A DNA stretch of 64,000 bases from Girardinichthys multiradiatus (GCF_021462225.1 NC_061804.1:10298740-10362739), one strand, 5' to 3'; counted from the stretch's first letter, positions 1-11,330 are shown. Made by a program: numbers and translations. Notes: generated from the sequence alone by a model not told the origin.

Positions 1-792
1 TCTGAAAGGAAGCCTGACAAGGTATGGCCTATATCTGCAAGCTTCAGATCTCCCTTATACATCCATCACTTTATCATTACAGTGCACAGTGAGACTTTAT
101 TTGAATCGTGAAGTTAAAGGAAAACGCCATAGAGCTCTGGCAGAGCTGTCAACAAACAGAAGGCTGCTGTATTAGGGTTCAACACCACAACTCTGGGTGT
201 CTGTCATTTCACACGACACCTGTCATTGAGTTTTTTGCAGCCATGCAGTCATGAACTGATACTTCAGCTGGAATACATATAGAACTCTGTAAGGCAAGTT
301 GTTAAAAAAAGAGCACATTTACCACAAATACGCCTGGTGTTCAATGAGGCTTACTCAGCTGCTAATTGGATGATGATATATTTGACATTTACTTTAGCTT
401 ATTTATATATTTAATCAGCATCGCTACCACGTGCTCAGGGCTATCAAGAGTCTCACAGTTGGCATTTCTGCAATTTGATGATAATAATATTGCCAACTTG
501 GTGTAGATAACCCAGTTTAAATGATACTACATATGCATAAAGGATGATTTTCTTTGGTAATACCAGGGTTGCGCTGTATTAAGAAAACATGCTGCTGCAA
601 TACCAATGTTGAACATTGCGATGAAACCCTATTTTCTTTCAAGCTTCTTTGTTTCCTGTCATCTCATTGGACTTGAGAGACTAATTCTTATATATCACCA
701 TAAGGAGGGCCTTGCAAAAGGCAAACAATGTGGTGCACAACTTTGAAGAGAAAGGTTTTTTATATGTACCCTTAATTTTAATCCAATGCAAC
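1..792. other. Noncoding flank, nothing recognised
   Basis: AT-rich sequence with no open frame of note and no repeat that I recognise. By position it lies in the long zbtb16 intron downstream of the BTB exon, assuming the zinc-finger exons lie beyond the left edge of the window. Confidence 0.4.
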
Positions 793-1587
793 CAGTAAAC
801 GGCGTCCGTCTGTGTGTAATTTATTCTTAGTATTAATTCAGCTGTTCTGTTTCTGGCCTCAGAGGTTTGTTAGAGAACACTGGAGAACAAGCAGCATCAT
901 GAAGACCAAGGAACACAACAGACCGGTCAGGGAGGAAGCTGTGGAGAAGTTTAAATCAGGGTTAGGTTCTAAAACAGTCTCCTAAGCTTTAAACATCTCA
1001 CAGAGCTCTTTTTAATCCATCATCAGAACATGGAGAGGATGGGCCAACTCCAGGCCTACCAAGACATGGACGTCCACCTAAACTGACAGGCTGGGCCGGG
1101 GGAGCATTTATCAGAGAATCAGCGTATAGATCCATGCTAACTATGCAGGAGCTGCAGAGATCCATAGCTCAGGTTGGAGATTATGCCAAACATTAGCTGT
1201 ACACTCCACAAATCTGGCCTTTATGGTTAGATAAGTAAAAAAAAAAAGTTATTGTTGAAAGAAAGCCATAAGAAGTCCACTCTGTAGTTTATAAACAATT
1301 AGAAGAAGGTGCTTTGGTCAAATGAGACTAAAGCTGAACGTTTTGGCCTATGTGGGAAACTACGTGTGGTTATAAAAGTGAACACACTATTCTTCCCTGT
1401 GAAACGCAATGGAGGCAGTGTCATGCTGTTAAAATGATTTTCTTTAGCATAAAAAGGAAGCTAGTCGGAGTTTATGGTAAAATAGATTAAGCTAAAAACA
1501 GAACAATCCTGAAAGAAAAACCTGTTAGAGGCTGCAGAAGGCCTTGAGACTGAGAGGGTTCTCCTTCCAGCAGAACAATGATCCAAA
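793..1587 (+). mobile_element. Tc1-like transposon relic, transposase 5' and middle part (copy A)
   Basis: The sequence follows the layout of a common fish Tc1-like element: a leader, a start region with a run reading ATGAAGACCAAGGAACAC, a helix-turn-helix region, then the catalytic region ending in a decayed version of the Tc1 block FQQ-DNDPK at about 1566-1588. Indels and stop codons break every frame, so it is dead. It is interrupted at 1588-1591 by a solo LTR, and its 3' tail resumes at 3442. The left terminal inverted repeat is not recognisable. Confidence 0.7.
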
Positions 1588-1591
1588 GCTT
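1588..1591. repeat. Target-site duplication GCTT, left copy (solo LTR A)
   Basis: GCTT directly precedes the LTR start TGTTGGG. It is repeated at 3438-3441 directly after the LTR end CCCAACA. Confidence 0.75.
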
Positions 1592-3437
1592 TGTTGGGAC
1601 CACAGCCATGGATACAACATTAAAGATGCGGTACAAACGTTTCTGGAACTTTCAAAATAAATTGCATTTAACCGACTTCCAGCACAACTTCAGAAGGGGA
1701 AAGGGGGGTAGCGGTGGACTTCCCATGATGCCACTGCCCGTATAAAACCCCCACCTTTCTAATGCTCCTTTCTCTTCCACTGCTCCTCTGCGGGACCAGG
1801 ATAGGGGAGGCAGCGCGCTAATGTCTCTTTGCTGCCAAAAAGACAATCTCTTCAAACTGGATCCAAGGGTGTCTTAAGATCATGCGATCATATGCACAAG
1901 TTAAGTACGAGTGAATCACTGTTTGTGTACCCGGTATTCATTCATAAAAGGGGAAATTAAGGTATAAGCATTGCTTTACTTTCTCTCTTAGGCCTGCAGA
2001 AGCAAACTGTGTTCCAGAGAATCCCCTGCAGAGACGCTGTCTCTATAAGCCGAGTCTGAAGGAAGGACAACGGCCCCGCATCATCGTGGTTACAGTAATG
2101 TGCAGTTGGTTGGCGGACAGAACGAGCTGTCTTTCATCCACAGCTACGGAGGTTAGCTGGAAGCTAACCCTTTGTTCACGGAGCTTTCTTCAAACGTCGT
2201 CGTCGCCCGGACAACTCCTCCTCAACACAATTCAAATGAGGTTAGGGTTTGGGCAGAGAGATATCTAGGATGAAATGATCTAAACGTTTTTCATTTTATG
2301 AAGTTTGGTTCTGTTTCTGTTGAACTCAGCTATCTTGGTGCTAGCAGGCTATCGGCAGCACACGTGCTCAGCTTTGTGTTCTGTGTTTGTGTGTTTTTAA
2401 AGTTAAGACAAACTTTATTTAAAGGGTGATTTTAAACACAGAACATCGGCCATAACGCGCTGTCCGCGCTGATGCATTTTAACCCTTTTATTGACGGTAT
2501 TTTTACAGGTATGTGTTTGATTCTGGTGCTAAGCTATCAGCTTCTTTGTTAGATTTAACTGCTAACGGCTAAGAACACGTGCTTGCCTGCTAAAGAATAT
2601 TTACCCAGAAAGGTTGTTAGTTTTCAAGCTAGTAAATAATAGTCCCTAAACATTATTTTACTAAATCTGATAACTAAGTAAACACCATTAAGACCCATTT
2701 CTCCAGAAAGATTTGGCTCTTTTCCAAAATACTTCCTTAAATATTTTACCATTACCTTAATAATATTTCTTTGAATATTATTTTAAGTTATTTTATTTTA
2801 TTTTATTAAGTAAAGGCAGCTAATTAGACACTGTTGAGAATTAGTCATCCAGAAGGTTGGTTTTATTCAGCAGATCATTCTTAAAGCATTATTTTATTAA
2901 AGTAATATTTTGTCTGATCTTGCATTGTGAATGGTTGTCTAAACGTTTGCTGATTATTGCCTAAGTTGGTTCCAAGACTAACTTAACTTCATTTCCAGAT
3001 TCTTCAAGATAATCCTTGGTTCTCAAACATAAACATTGCATGGTAATGTTGCATCACTCTTTTGGTCATGGTTTCAATCATCTTTGATCAGCTTGTTCAT
3101 ATTGTACAAGCCCATTAGTCTTCCTTATTCTTTAATTCTGCTTGGTAGTTTAGTTGGATTGTTTTAACATAGTAAAGAGTTTGCTGATTGAAATATGTTT
3201 GACTTTGATTTGACTTATTTTTGTTAATAAATTCTTGTATTTTAAGAAATTGTGTGAATTCATTCCATGTGTGTGCAGAGTTTATGCTGTTCAATGATGT
3301 CAGAGCTTGGCTCACACCTTTCTATTTTGTCCTAATACTTACTGGGCTGGTATTCACAGGACAAAATATTATTTGATAAAATATTAAAATATTAATATTA
3401 CATATTAAATAATGGTTTCAGATTCATAATCCCAACA
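1592..3437 (+). mobile_element. Solo LTR inserted in Tc1 relic (copy A)
   Basis: A 1846-bp segment starts TGTTGGG and ends CCCAACA, so its ends are perfect 7-bp inverted repeats of the TG...CA type. It is flanked on both sides by GCTT (1588-1591 and 3438-3441), a 4-bp target-site duplication. The same ends border the gag element further right, which shows this is its LTR without internal sequence. It is nearly the same as 7527-9323. The short frames inside it are not genes. Confidence 0.85.
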
Positions 3438-3441
3438 GCTT
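3438..3441. repeat. Target-site duplication GCTT, right copy (solo LTR A)
   Basis: Pairs with 1588-1591. The same four bases flank the LTR copy at 7527-9323, so the two LTR blocks descend from one insertion. Confidence 0.75.
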
Positions 3442-3692
3442 AAAAATCCTATACCGAGATGTTCTCCATCTAACCTGACTGAGATGCGCTATTCTGCTAA
3501 GAAGACAAAACCTTCATTCTCTAAATGTGAAAATCTGTTAGAGACACCAAAACACTTACAGCCATAACTGCAGCAAAAAGTGGTTTTAAAAAGGTATGGA
3601 CTCAGGGGGCTGAAAAAAATTGCATGCACATTACACTGAAATTTGTGGATCAAACTTAACAAAATGTAAAAAATTCAAAGGATGTCAGAAGG
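3442..3692 (+). mobile_element. Tc1-like relic, 3' tail (copy A)
   Basis: It continues the Tc1 relic after the solo LTR with the transposase C-terminal region and the 3' noncoding tail, including GACTCAGGGGGCTGAA, a well-known string in fish Tc1 tails. The last 20 or so bases of the element seen in copy B (to 9607) are missing here. At 3692-3693 the sequence switches abruptly to LTR sequence. Confidence 0.7.
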
Positions 3693-4019
3693 TTAACGGC
3701 TAAGAACACGTGCTTGCCTGCTAAAGAATATTTACCCAGAAAAGTTGTTAGTTTTCAAGCTAGTAAATAATAGTCCCTAAACTAAGTAAATACCCAATTT
3801 CTCCAGAAAGATTTGGTTCTTTTCCAAAGTACTTCCTTAAATATTTTACCATTCCCTTAATAATATCGCTTTGAAACTTTGAACCTTTCTATTTTGTTCT
3901 AATACCATCGCCTTACTGGGCTGGTATTCACAGGACAACCCTTAACAGACCAAAATATTATTTGATCAAATATTAAAATATTAATATTAAATAATATTTT
4001 CAGATTCATAATCACAACA
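3693..4019 (+). mobile_element. Truncated 5' LTR of gag-only retrotransposon
   Basis: The first part matches solo LTR A from about 2565 onward. It then lacks roughly 0.6 kb of the middle of that LTR and ends CACAACA at 4019, directly before a primer binding site. Its beginning is missing. It also carries a few bases (CCCTTAACAGACC) absent from the solo LTRs, so it is a length variant of the same LTR family. Confidence 0.75.
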
Positions 4020-4020
4020 T

Positions 4021-4037
4021 TGGCGTCCCTGGGTTGG
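4021..4037 (+). other. Primer binding site of LTR retrotransposon
   Basis: TGGCGTCCCTGGGTTGG begins one base after the LTR end. Starting with TGG, it can pair with the CCA end of a tRNA. I cannot assign the primer tRNA with certainty. Confidence 0.65.
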
Positions 4038-4954
4038 CATTATTATTAACAGCTCGCACTGTACATAAATGAGAATGAATAAACCACAACTGCACATTGT
4101 TGATGTACCAAGTGATTAGCTTAAAACCAGCTGTCACTGGTCACAATATGACTCAAAACATCGGAGTTCTAATATCAGATGTCCCTGATTATATTTAAGA
4201 GAACACACGAGTTCACAATTTTTGACTTTCGTCAAATAAATAACTCCAATATCTCCGTGCTAGTAACAATCAACTCTGCTACATAGGCAACATTTTTGAT
4301 GTTCTGACTCAGTCTGGTTTCTTCTGTGTAAGCAATAACTTGAGACTTGGTTTAACTTCAGTTAACCTCTGTCCAGACAGTTGCTACACATTTGTTTCCA
4401 GAGGCTGTGTTTTGTGTACGACCACAATCTGAAACTTAATTAACTTTGCAGTTAATTTTAGTTTCTGACCTAATTTTGATGCATGTATCCATTCAGGAAC
4501 TTTATAGTTTTACGTTTTGAAACAACAGGTTTTTTGCCAGATTAAATCCCAATATTTAATCCAATCCACCCCACCATAAAGGAGGGGTTAATCAAAAGTA
4601 AATTATTAAACTTAGGAGGTGTAGCAATTTTCTTTTTCCTTTGCATTTTTTAAACAAAATTCCCCTATAGGTTAAGAGTAGTGTCTAATCACTAGTTCCT
4701 CCCAAGAAAGGTGAAAAATTAACATTAAAATCACAAATATCCTTAGAGAAAGGAGTAGCATTGTAACACTTAGAGCATAGTGTTGTCATAAGTCACAGGT
4801 TGAATGATCATCTCTGTGCCCATTTTACAATCATACAAATGTTTGCAGTATATGTATAGTCAAATATACATATATAGCTGGACATACATTTGTTAGATGT
4901 TGTTACTTTTAGCAATTTCTCAAAACTTTGTTGTTGTTTTGTAGTGTCTGCCAG
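4038..4954 (+). other. Retrotransposon leader, noncoding
   Basis: The internal region between the primer binding site and gag has only short broken frames. I see no pol-like or env-like sequence. It probably served as untranslated leader and packaging region. Confidence 0.45.
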
Positions 4955-5335
4955 AATGATGGAATCAAACTCCATTATGAATTCAGCAGACATGGAGATA
5001 CAAAAGGTTGTTGTTGCTGATCTCATCTGTTTGTCTCCAGATGAGCGGGATGTTTTAAATCAGACTCATGTGATGAGAGGATTCAGGAGTTGGTAAACTT
5101 CATTAAGTGTCCGATTAGAGATGCTCTGATTTGAGATGTTCTTTGTCAGCTTACCTTGTTGTATCAGCTGAAATCACAACTGGAAGCTAAAAGATATTTT
5201 CAGTTAGAGACTGACCACCAAGTGGGCCTTGAAAGAGAGAATGCTGCAAAGCTTGAGCTCTCAATAGCTGAGGAGATAGCTCACTCACAGCAGCTGCAGC
5301 AGCCACAGCACGGGGCAGAATCAGACAGCACCTAG
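4955..5335 (+). pseudogene. gag N-terminal part, broken
   Basis: A frame starting at an ATG near 4955 reads for about 45 codons and stops at 5094-5096. The neighbouring frame continues with an in-frame TGA near 5130, then a polar, Gln/Glu/Leu-rich stretch that would form a coiled coil, and stops at 5333-5335. This looks like the N-terminal end of the gag frame that follows, broken by at least one frameshift and stop codons. It encodes nothing functional as it stands. Confidence 0.5.
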
Positions 5336-5414
5336 GTCAGAGTCTTCCCTTTCTAAACTTAGTCCAAGTGTTCAACTTACTTCCACAGACCTTAACAAAT
5401 GTGTTGGAAGTCAG

Positions 5415-6638
5415 ATGGTCTCCAGTGGTGTCCTGCCAAATCCCATTGCAGTGAACAACCACCAAGATGACCGAGTGCTGGATTCAGCATGCACAAGTGG
5501 TCCAATTGGATGGGAGGAGCACCCTTCCAGCCTGATCGGCACCCCTCTCCCTTCTGACTCTGTGTTGATCCCTAAGGGCCAGGAGAGACGCACATGGCTC
5601 TCAGGTGACTCAATACAACCTGACCCACCACCACTTGCACGAGTCCATTCATTAGAAAGCTCTCATTTAAACCATGAGAAAACTTGTTTACTTCCCCAGA
5701 GGTTAGATCATGATCTTCCACCATTTCATGAACCTAACCAGCGTGACTTCTCAGATGGACGTGGTCCACCTTGGGAGCATGGTGTCCATTTTAAGCAGCT
5801 AGAATCCCTTGCTAAGAACATAGAACTTTTTGATCCAGGTAGCCAGGAGTCAAATATTGAGGTTTACCTGCTTGAGGTTCAACATTGTCTTCTTGACTTG
5901 CGTTTTCCTTCTGATCGTGAAAAGCTGAAGCTTATTTTGAAAACAACAGCTAAGAGTGTTCATGTGTTCATAAAAACTCTTCCTCCCAAAATTAGTGACA
6001 GTTATCCAGCTCTCTGCCAGAGTCTTAGATAGGAGTATTCAGTTTACAGAGATGAAGACCCTGCCACAATTAATGATTTGACTGTTTTGCAAAAACAGGA
6101 CGAACCTCCCCGAGAATATTTCCACCGTTTAAAGACAGCTTATTTTCAGGGATGTTATGGTCCAGGTCTTGAAGAAAACCACACTTTTAAGTCTTTGTTT
6201 CTTCACAACCTCCACGTTAGTGTGCAGTATCAAGTGACCATGCATTGCATAATGGAGAATCTCTCCATGCAGGAGACTCGTAGATATGCTCGGCTTGTGT
6301 GGGAAACACGTGTCCGTTCAGACAGAGCAGCAAAAGGCAAAGTTAGAGTGTTAAACATTCAAACAGAGAACAGGCCTAAGAAGAAGCACAAAGTAACTTC
6401 CCAAGTGATGCAACAGAACCAGGGGGGTGGTAACTGGCGCCAGCCAAAAGACAAGACACCAGTTAAAAGACAAACACCTTTTCACAGTACAACATCGAAC
6501 TGTAAGGTTGGTGGTAAAGAGTGGAGCCACTCCAAAGATGTCATCACAAAGGAGGAGTTTGAGATGATCTGTAGGTGCGTTATAACTGAGGTAACGGCGT
6601 TCCTAAAAGACATGGCAAGCCGTTGCAGTCCAGAATAG
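5415..6638 (+). pseudogene. gag-like ORF of LTR retrotransposon, interrupted by one in-frame TAG
   Basis: Two open stretches lie in the same frame: 5415-6032 (205 codons) and 6078-6638 (186 codons). They are separated by a TAG at 6030-6032 and a few codons. The first half is proline-rich, then becomes a helical capsid-like region near 5850-6030. The second half has the retrotransposon Gag pattern with EYFHRLKTAYFQG near its start and a basic, Lys/Gln-rich C-terminus. I see no CCHC zinc knuckle and no protease, reverse transcriptase or integrase after it; the sequence runs to a polypurine tract 360 bp on. The element would need enzymes from a relative to move. Whether the TAG is decay or a read-through site cannot be told from one copy; decay is more likely given the broken N-terminus. 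Confidence 0.7.
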
Positions 6639-6996
6639 ACCCAGTAAAATCTGTCAAACAAGGTATGAAGATGATAAATAATTTCAAACACCCTATATTC
6701 TGTTTTAATCTTTTTCTTATTATGGTTCTGAACTTGAGAAATTATTAAGGTTTTAAAAGCAGTCTTATTATGGAGTGAAAATTATTACAAGACTTTGTTG
6801 TTTATTTTTTTTTTTACATTTTATTAGTGTTATTCTCTGCCCAAACCTGCCTCACTCCTGTCCAAACAATAACCTCTGAACCAAAAATGAACTGTTGAAC
6901 TCTGCCTACCTGAAGGACCCCAGTGACTCTTTTCAAATGGCTGAGGACTGATGATTAGCCCCAAAGACCGTGAACTTCATCTCATTCTTCGGAACT
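6639..6996 (+). other. Retrotransposon 3' internal noncoding region
   Basis: AT-rich sequence between the gag stop and the polypurine tract. It is too short for a pol gene and has no long frame. Confidence 0.5.
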
Positions 6997-7006
6997 AAAG
7001 GAGGGA
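6997..7006 (+). other. Polypurine tract
   Basis: AAAGGAGGGA lies directly against the LTR start TGTTGGG at 7007. This is the expected position of the plus-strand primer of an LTR element. Confidence 0.7.
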
Positions 7007-7108
7007 TGTTGGGAACACAGCCATGGATACAACATGAAAGATGTAGTACAAACTTTTCTGGAACTTTCAAAATAAATTGCATTTAACCGACTTCCAGCAC
7101 AACTTCAG
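7007..7108 (+). mobile_element. Truncated 3' LTR (first 102 bp only)
   Basis: It matches the first about 100 bp of the solo LTRs (TGTTGGGAACACAGCCATGG) and then breaks at 7105-7108, where TCAG is shared with the Tc1 sequence that follows (compare 1169-1172). The rest of this LTR is absent. Confidence 0.75.
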
Positions 7109-7522
7109 GTTGGAGATTATGCCAAACATTAGCTGTACACTCCACAAATCTGGCCTTTATGGTTAGACAAGTAAAAAAAAAAGTTATTGTTGAAATAAAG
7201 CCATAAGAAGTCCACTCTGTAGTTTATAAACATTTGGAAGAAGGTGCTTTGGTCAAATGAGACTAAAGCTGAACGTTTTGGCCTATGTGGGAAACTACGT
7301 GTGGTTATAAAAGTGAACACACTATTCTTCCCTGTGAAACGCGATGGAGGCAGTGTCATGCTGTTAGAATGATTTTCTTTAGCATAAGAAGGAAGCTAGT
7401 CAGAGTTGATGGTAAAATAGATTAAGCTAAAAACAGAACAATCCTGAAAGAAAAACCTGTTAGAGGCTGCAGAAGGCCTTGAGACTGAGAGGGTTCTCCT
7501 TCCAGCAGAACAATGATCCAAA
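7109..7522 (+). mobile_element. Tc1-like relic, middle part (copy B)
   Basis: A near-identical copy of 1173-1587, starting abruptly inside the transposase region. Small differences are spread through it, such as a shorter A run and single-base changes. It is followed by GCTT (7523-7526) and the second solo LTR. Confidence 0.75.
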
Positions 7523-7526
7523 GCTT

Positions 7527-9323
7527 TGTTGGGACCACAGCCATGGATACAACATTAAAGATGCGGTACAAATGTTTCTGGAACTTTCAAAATAAATTGC
7601 ATTTAACCGACTTCCAGCACAACTTCAGAAGGGGAAAGGGGGGTAGCAGTGGACTTCCCATGATGCCACTGCCCGTATAAAACCCCCACCTTTCTAATGC
7701 TCCTTTCTCTTCCACTGCTCCTCTGCGGGACCAGGATAGGGGAGGCAGCGCGCTAATGTCTCTTTGCTGCCAAAAAGACAATCTCTTCAAACTGGATCCA
7801 AGGGTGTCTTAAGATCACGCGATCATATGCACAAGTTAAGTACAAGTGAATCACTGTTTGTGTACCCGGTATTCATTCATAAAAGGGGAAATTAAGGTAT
7901 AAGCATTGCTTTACTTTCTCTCTTAGGCCTGCAGAAGCAAACTGTGTTCCAGAGAATCCCCTGCAGAGACGCTGTCTCTATAAGCCGAGTCTGAAGGAAG
8001 GACAACGGCCCCGCATCATCATGGTTACAGTAATGTGCAGTTGGTTGGCGGACAGAACGAGCTGTCTTTCATCCACAGCTACGGAGGTTAGCTGGAAGCT
8101 AACTCTTTGTTCACGGAGCTTTCTTCAAACATCGTCGTCGCCCGGACAACTCCTCCTCAACACAATTCAAATGAGGTTAGGGTTTGGGCAGAGAGATATC
8201 TAGGATGAAATGATCTAAACGTTTTTCATTTTATGAAGTTTGGTTCTGTTTCTGTTGAACTCAGCTATCTTTGTGCTAGCAGGCTATCGGCAGCACACGT
8301 GCTCAGCTTTGTGTTCTGTGTTTGTGTGTTTTTAAAGTTAAGACAAACTTTATTTAAAGGGTGATTTTAAACACAGAACATCGGCCATAACGCGCCGTCC
8401 GCGCTTATGCATTTTAACCCTTTTATTGACGGTATTTTTAAAGGTATGTGTTTGATTCTGGTGCTAAGCTATCAGCTTCTTTGTTAGCTTTAACTGCTAA
8501 CAGCTAAGAACACGTGCTTGCCTGCTAAAGAACATTTACCAGAAAGGTTGTTAGTTTTCAAGCTAGTAAATAATAGTCCCTAAACTAAGTAAATACCCAA
8601 TTTCTCCAGAAAGATTTGGTTCTTTTCCAAAGTAATAATATTTATTTGAATATTATTTTAAGTAATTTTTTTTATTTTATTTTATTAAGTAAAGGCAGCT
8701 AATTAGACACCGTTGAGAATTAGTCATCCAGAAGGTTGGTTTTATTCAGCAGATCATTCTTAAAACATTATTTTATTAAAGTAATATTTTATCTGATCTT
8801 GCATTGTGAATGGTTGTCTAAACGTTTGCTGAATATTGCCTATGTTGGTTCCAAGACTAACTTAACTTCATTTCCAGATTCTTCAAGATAATCCTTGGTT
8901 CTCAAACATAAACATTGCATGGTAATGTTGCATCACTCTTTTGGTCATGGTTTCAATCATCTTTGATCAGCTTGTTCATATTGTACAAGCCCATTAGTCT
9001 TCCTTATTCTTTAATTCTGCTTGGTAGTTTAGTTGGATTGTTTTAACATAATAAAGAGTTTGCTGATTGAAATATGTTTGACTTTGAGTTGACTTATTTT
9101 TGTTAATAAATTCTTGTATTTTAAGAAATTGTGTGAATTCATTCCATGTGTGTGCAGAGTTTATGCTGTTCAATAATGTCAGAGCTTGGCTCACACCTTT
9201 CTATTTTGTCCTAATACCATCGCCTTACTGGGCTGGTATTCACAGGACAAAATATTATTTGATAAAATATTAAAATATTAATATTACATATTAAATAATG
9301 TTTTCAGATTCATAATCCCAACA
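7527..9323 (+). mobile_element. Solo LTR inserted in Tc1 relic (copy B)
   Basis: A 1797-bp LTR with the same ends (TGTTGGG, CCCAACA) and the same GCTT duplication (7523-7526 and 9324-9327) as copy A. It lacks roughly 50 bp relative to copy A near 8580-8640. Since it sits at the same base of the same Tc1 element, it is a duplicate of copy A and not a separate insertion. Confidence 0.85.
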
Positions 9324-9327
9324 GCTT

Positions 9328-9607
9328 AAAAATCCTATACCGAGATGTTCTCCATCTAACCTGACTGAGATGCGCTATTCTGCTAAGAAGACAAAACCTT
9401 CATTCTCTAAATGTGAAAATCTGTTAGAGACACCAAAACACTTACAGCCATAACTGCAGCAAAAAGTGGTTTTAAAAAGGCATGGACTCAGGGGGCTGAA
9501 AAAAATTGCATTCACATTACACTGAAATTTGTGGATCAAACTTAACAAAATGTAAAAAATTCAAAGGATGTCAGAAGGTTTGCAAGACTTCTGTATCTCT
9601 AACTCTA
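9328..9607 (+). mobile_element. Tc1-like relic, 3' tail (copy B)
   Basis: Same as 3442-3692 but continuing further to a decayed terminal repeat (TTTGCAAGAC near 9589; the intact family ends with a string like TTTTGCAAGGCACTG). Beyond it the sequence is no longer shared with copy A. Confidence 0.65.
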
Positions 9608-10560
9608 TAATCTGGTCCAGTTAAATATGCCTTGCATGCAGACGATAATTCATGGCACTTGACATGTAATATTCAAACAAATATTACATCCAAGCAGTAG
9701 TTTGTGACAGCAATATTGCACATGTTAACTTTATGATGACTCTTACTAGTAGATATATTGTGCAGCTCCAGCCAGAACAGATTTCTGGTTTCCTTTGGTT
9801 TTCTTTCATTTTGGCTTGAAAGCAACGTTTATCTCTACAACACATTGCATCACTAAACATGCTGATTGCTGATGTGCTTAACGGCTAGAAAGAGTGGGAG
9901 TTTTTAATTTTGATACACATAATGAAAAAGAAAAACAAACCAGATTTTTCAATGTTTCCCCAACTGATCACCTGTCAGAGCTGATCGAGGAAAATGTTCG
10001 ATCACTGACTAGTTAATTGGTGCCATAGACTTTAGAATTTAATACAAGTATTTAGACGAAAACAAAAGTAAATAAATAAAGTGTCAAATATGCTAATATT
10101 TGACACTTTATTTATTTTATTTAATATTCTACATAAGCTAAGTGTGAGATTTTAAAATAAAGTAAGGTTAGCTGGAAATATTACAATAGCTGACCAAGTG
10201 AGATCACGCAAAAGCTTTCAGGAAAATCTACCAACTTCTATTTTTCACCTTTTCATTCTTGCACTCTATTACTATCTCTTGGCCACTTGAACCCAACCGT
10301 CTATTTGCTTACAGTGTGACTACCACAAAAAAAAGGTTAGTTAATGGTTGATGGTGACCAAAGCAGCCACTCAAGTGTCAGTGTGCTTTTGGGAATGATC
10401 TCTGTACCTTCCAGTGACCTCTCTTCAGAGGCAAGCCTATATATACCTGTGTGTGCATACTGAGTTACCACCCACAACAAACGCACTGGAAGTGCTATCG
10501 AGCCTCAATCTGCTCTTGGTTTACTAAGAAAGATTGCCAAAGGTTATCTGTCTCACTCTG
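9608..10560. other. zbtb16 intron, noncoding
   Basis: AT-rich intronic DNA with no coding signal. It contains the perfect hairpin listed separately. Confidence 0.5.
10070..10117. repeat. Perfect 21-bp inverted repeat with 6-nt loop
   Basis: The arms are 10070-10090 and 10097-10117 and the spacer is TGCTAA. The arm core is AAAGTGTCAAATA. I counted no mismatch over 21 bp. It could be the end of a small inverted-repeat element, or a chance product of AT-rich DNA extended by a copying event. Confidence 0.85.
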
Positions 10561-11330
10561 ATATGCACGGTTAAGGGCCTTGGGCTGCCTGTTTAAACAC
10601 CTGGGGCCCAGTGTATTAGAGCACCCACCGTCCCCCTATTTTTGCCACAAAAGGAGAGGAAATGGAAAAGCGAGCGCTGGCTGCTGCGACTGAAGGAGGA
10701 ATGAGTGTGAAAAGTAATGAACACGAGTGTGTGCGCGTGCAGAGGTTAATGCGGGGTTGATTATTTCCCACCACTCCCAGCTTCCATACACCCTGATACT
10801 ATCCCTAACAGTAAAACACTGAGCTGAGCAAAAACAAAGGTTATTTTATCAAATTTTATAAACATAAAAAATATGAACCAAATATTAACATAGGCGTATC
10901 TTTTAAAGTTTCTACAGTTAAAAATCTCTTTTTTTCCCATATGGGATGGACCTTACAGCAAGGGTCACTCATTTGCATGAGAATGTACGATTGAGCGAGA
11001 GAGATAGAGTCAAGGCTGTCCTGTGAACTGGCTGCTGTGTTTAGAATACCAAACAGAGAAGGTTTGCTTTTCTTTTCTATTACCCTGCCTCTGCAGAATT
11101 AGCCCACCCCCCGCGTCACACATTTATTTACCCAATAAACACCCCAGCCTCTCCGGTGTTGATTACTTTCTCAGTGCACGGGTTACTAAAATATTGCAGT
11201 AATCCGGTCTGCCCGAAGCCCTGACAACGCTCGGTCTGAGCCGCCTCAGAGAAATAAATCCATGATCTGTCAGCATGGAGGTGATGATGTGCCGGCGTGT
11301 CAGAGGGGGAGGAGGAAGGAAAAGTTACGG
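10560..11330. promoter_or_regulatory. Candidate conserved noncoding block in zbtb16 intron
   Basis: This stretch is repeat-free and has a more balanced base composition than its surroundings, with CpG-containing segments and no long open frame. Developmental transcription-factor genes such as zbtb16 often hold enhancers in their large introns. That is the only ground for the call; conservation was not tested. Confidence 0.25.

Noticed and set aside
2086..2268. 60-codon frame inside the LTR, repeated at 8021-8203
   Set aside because: It is kept in both copies only because the LTR was duplicated. It has no recognisable motif and lies within the LTR.
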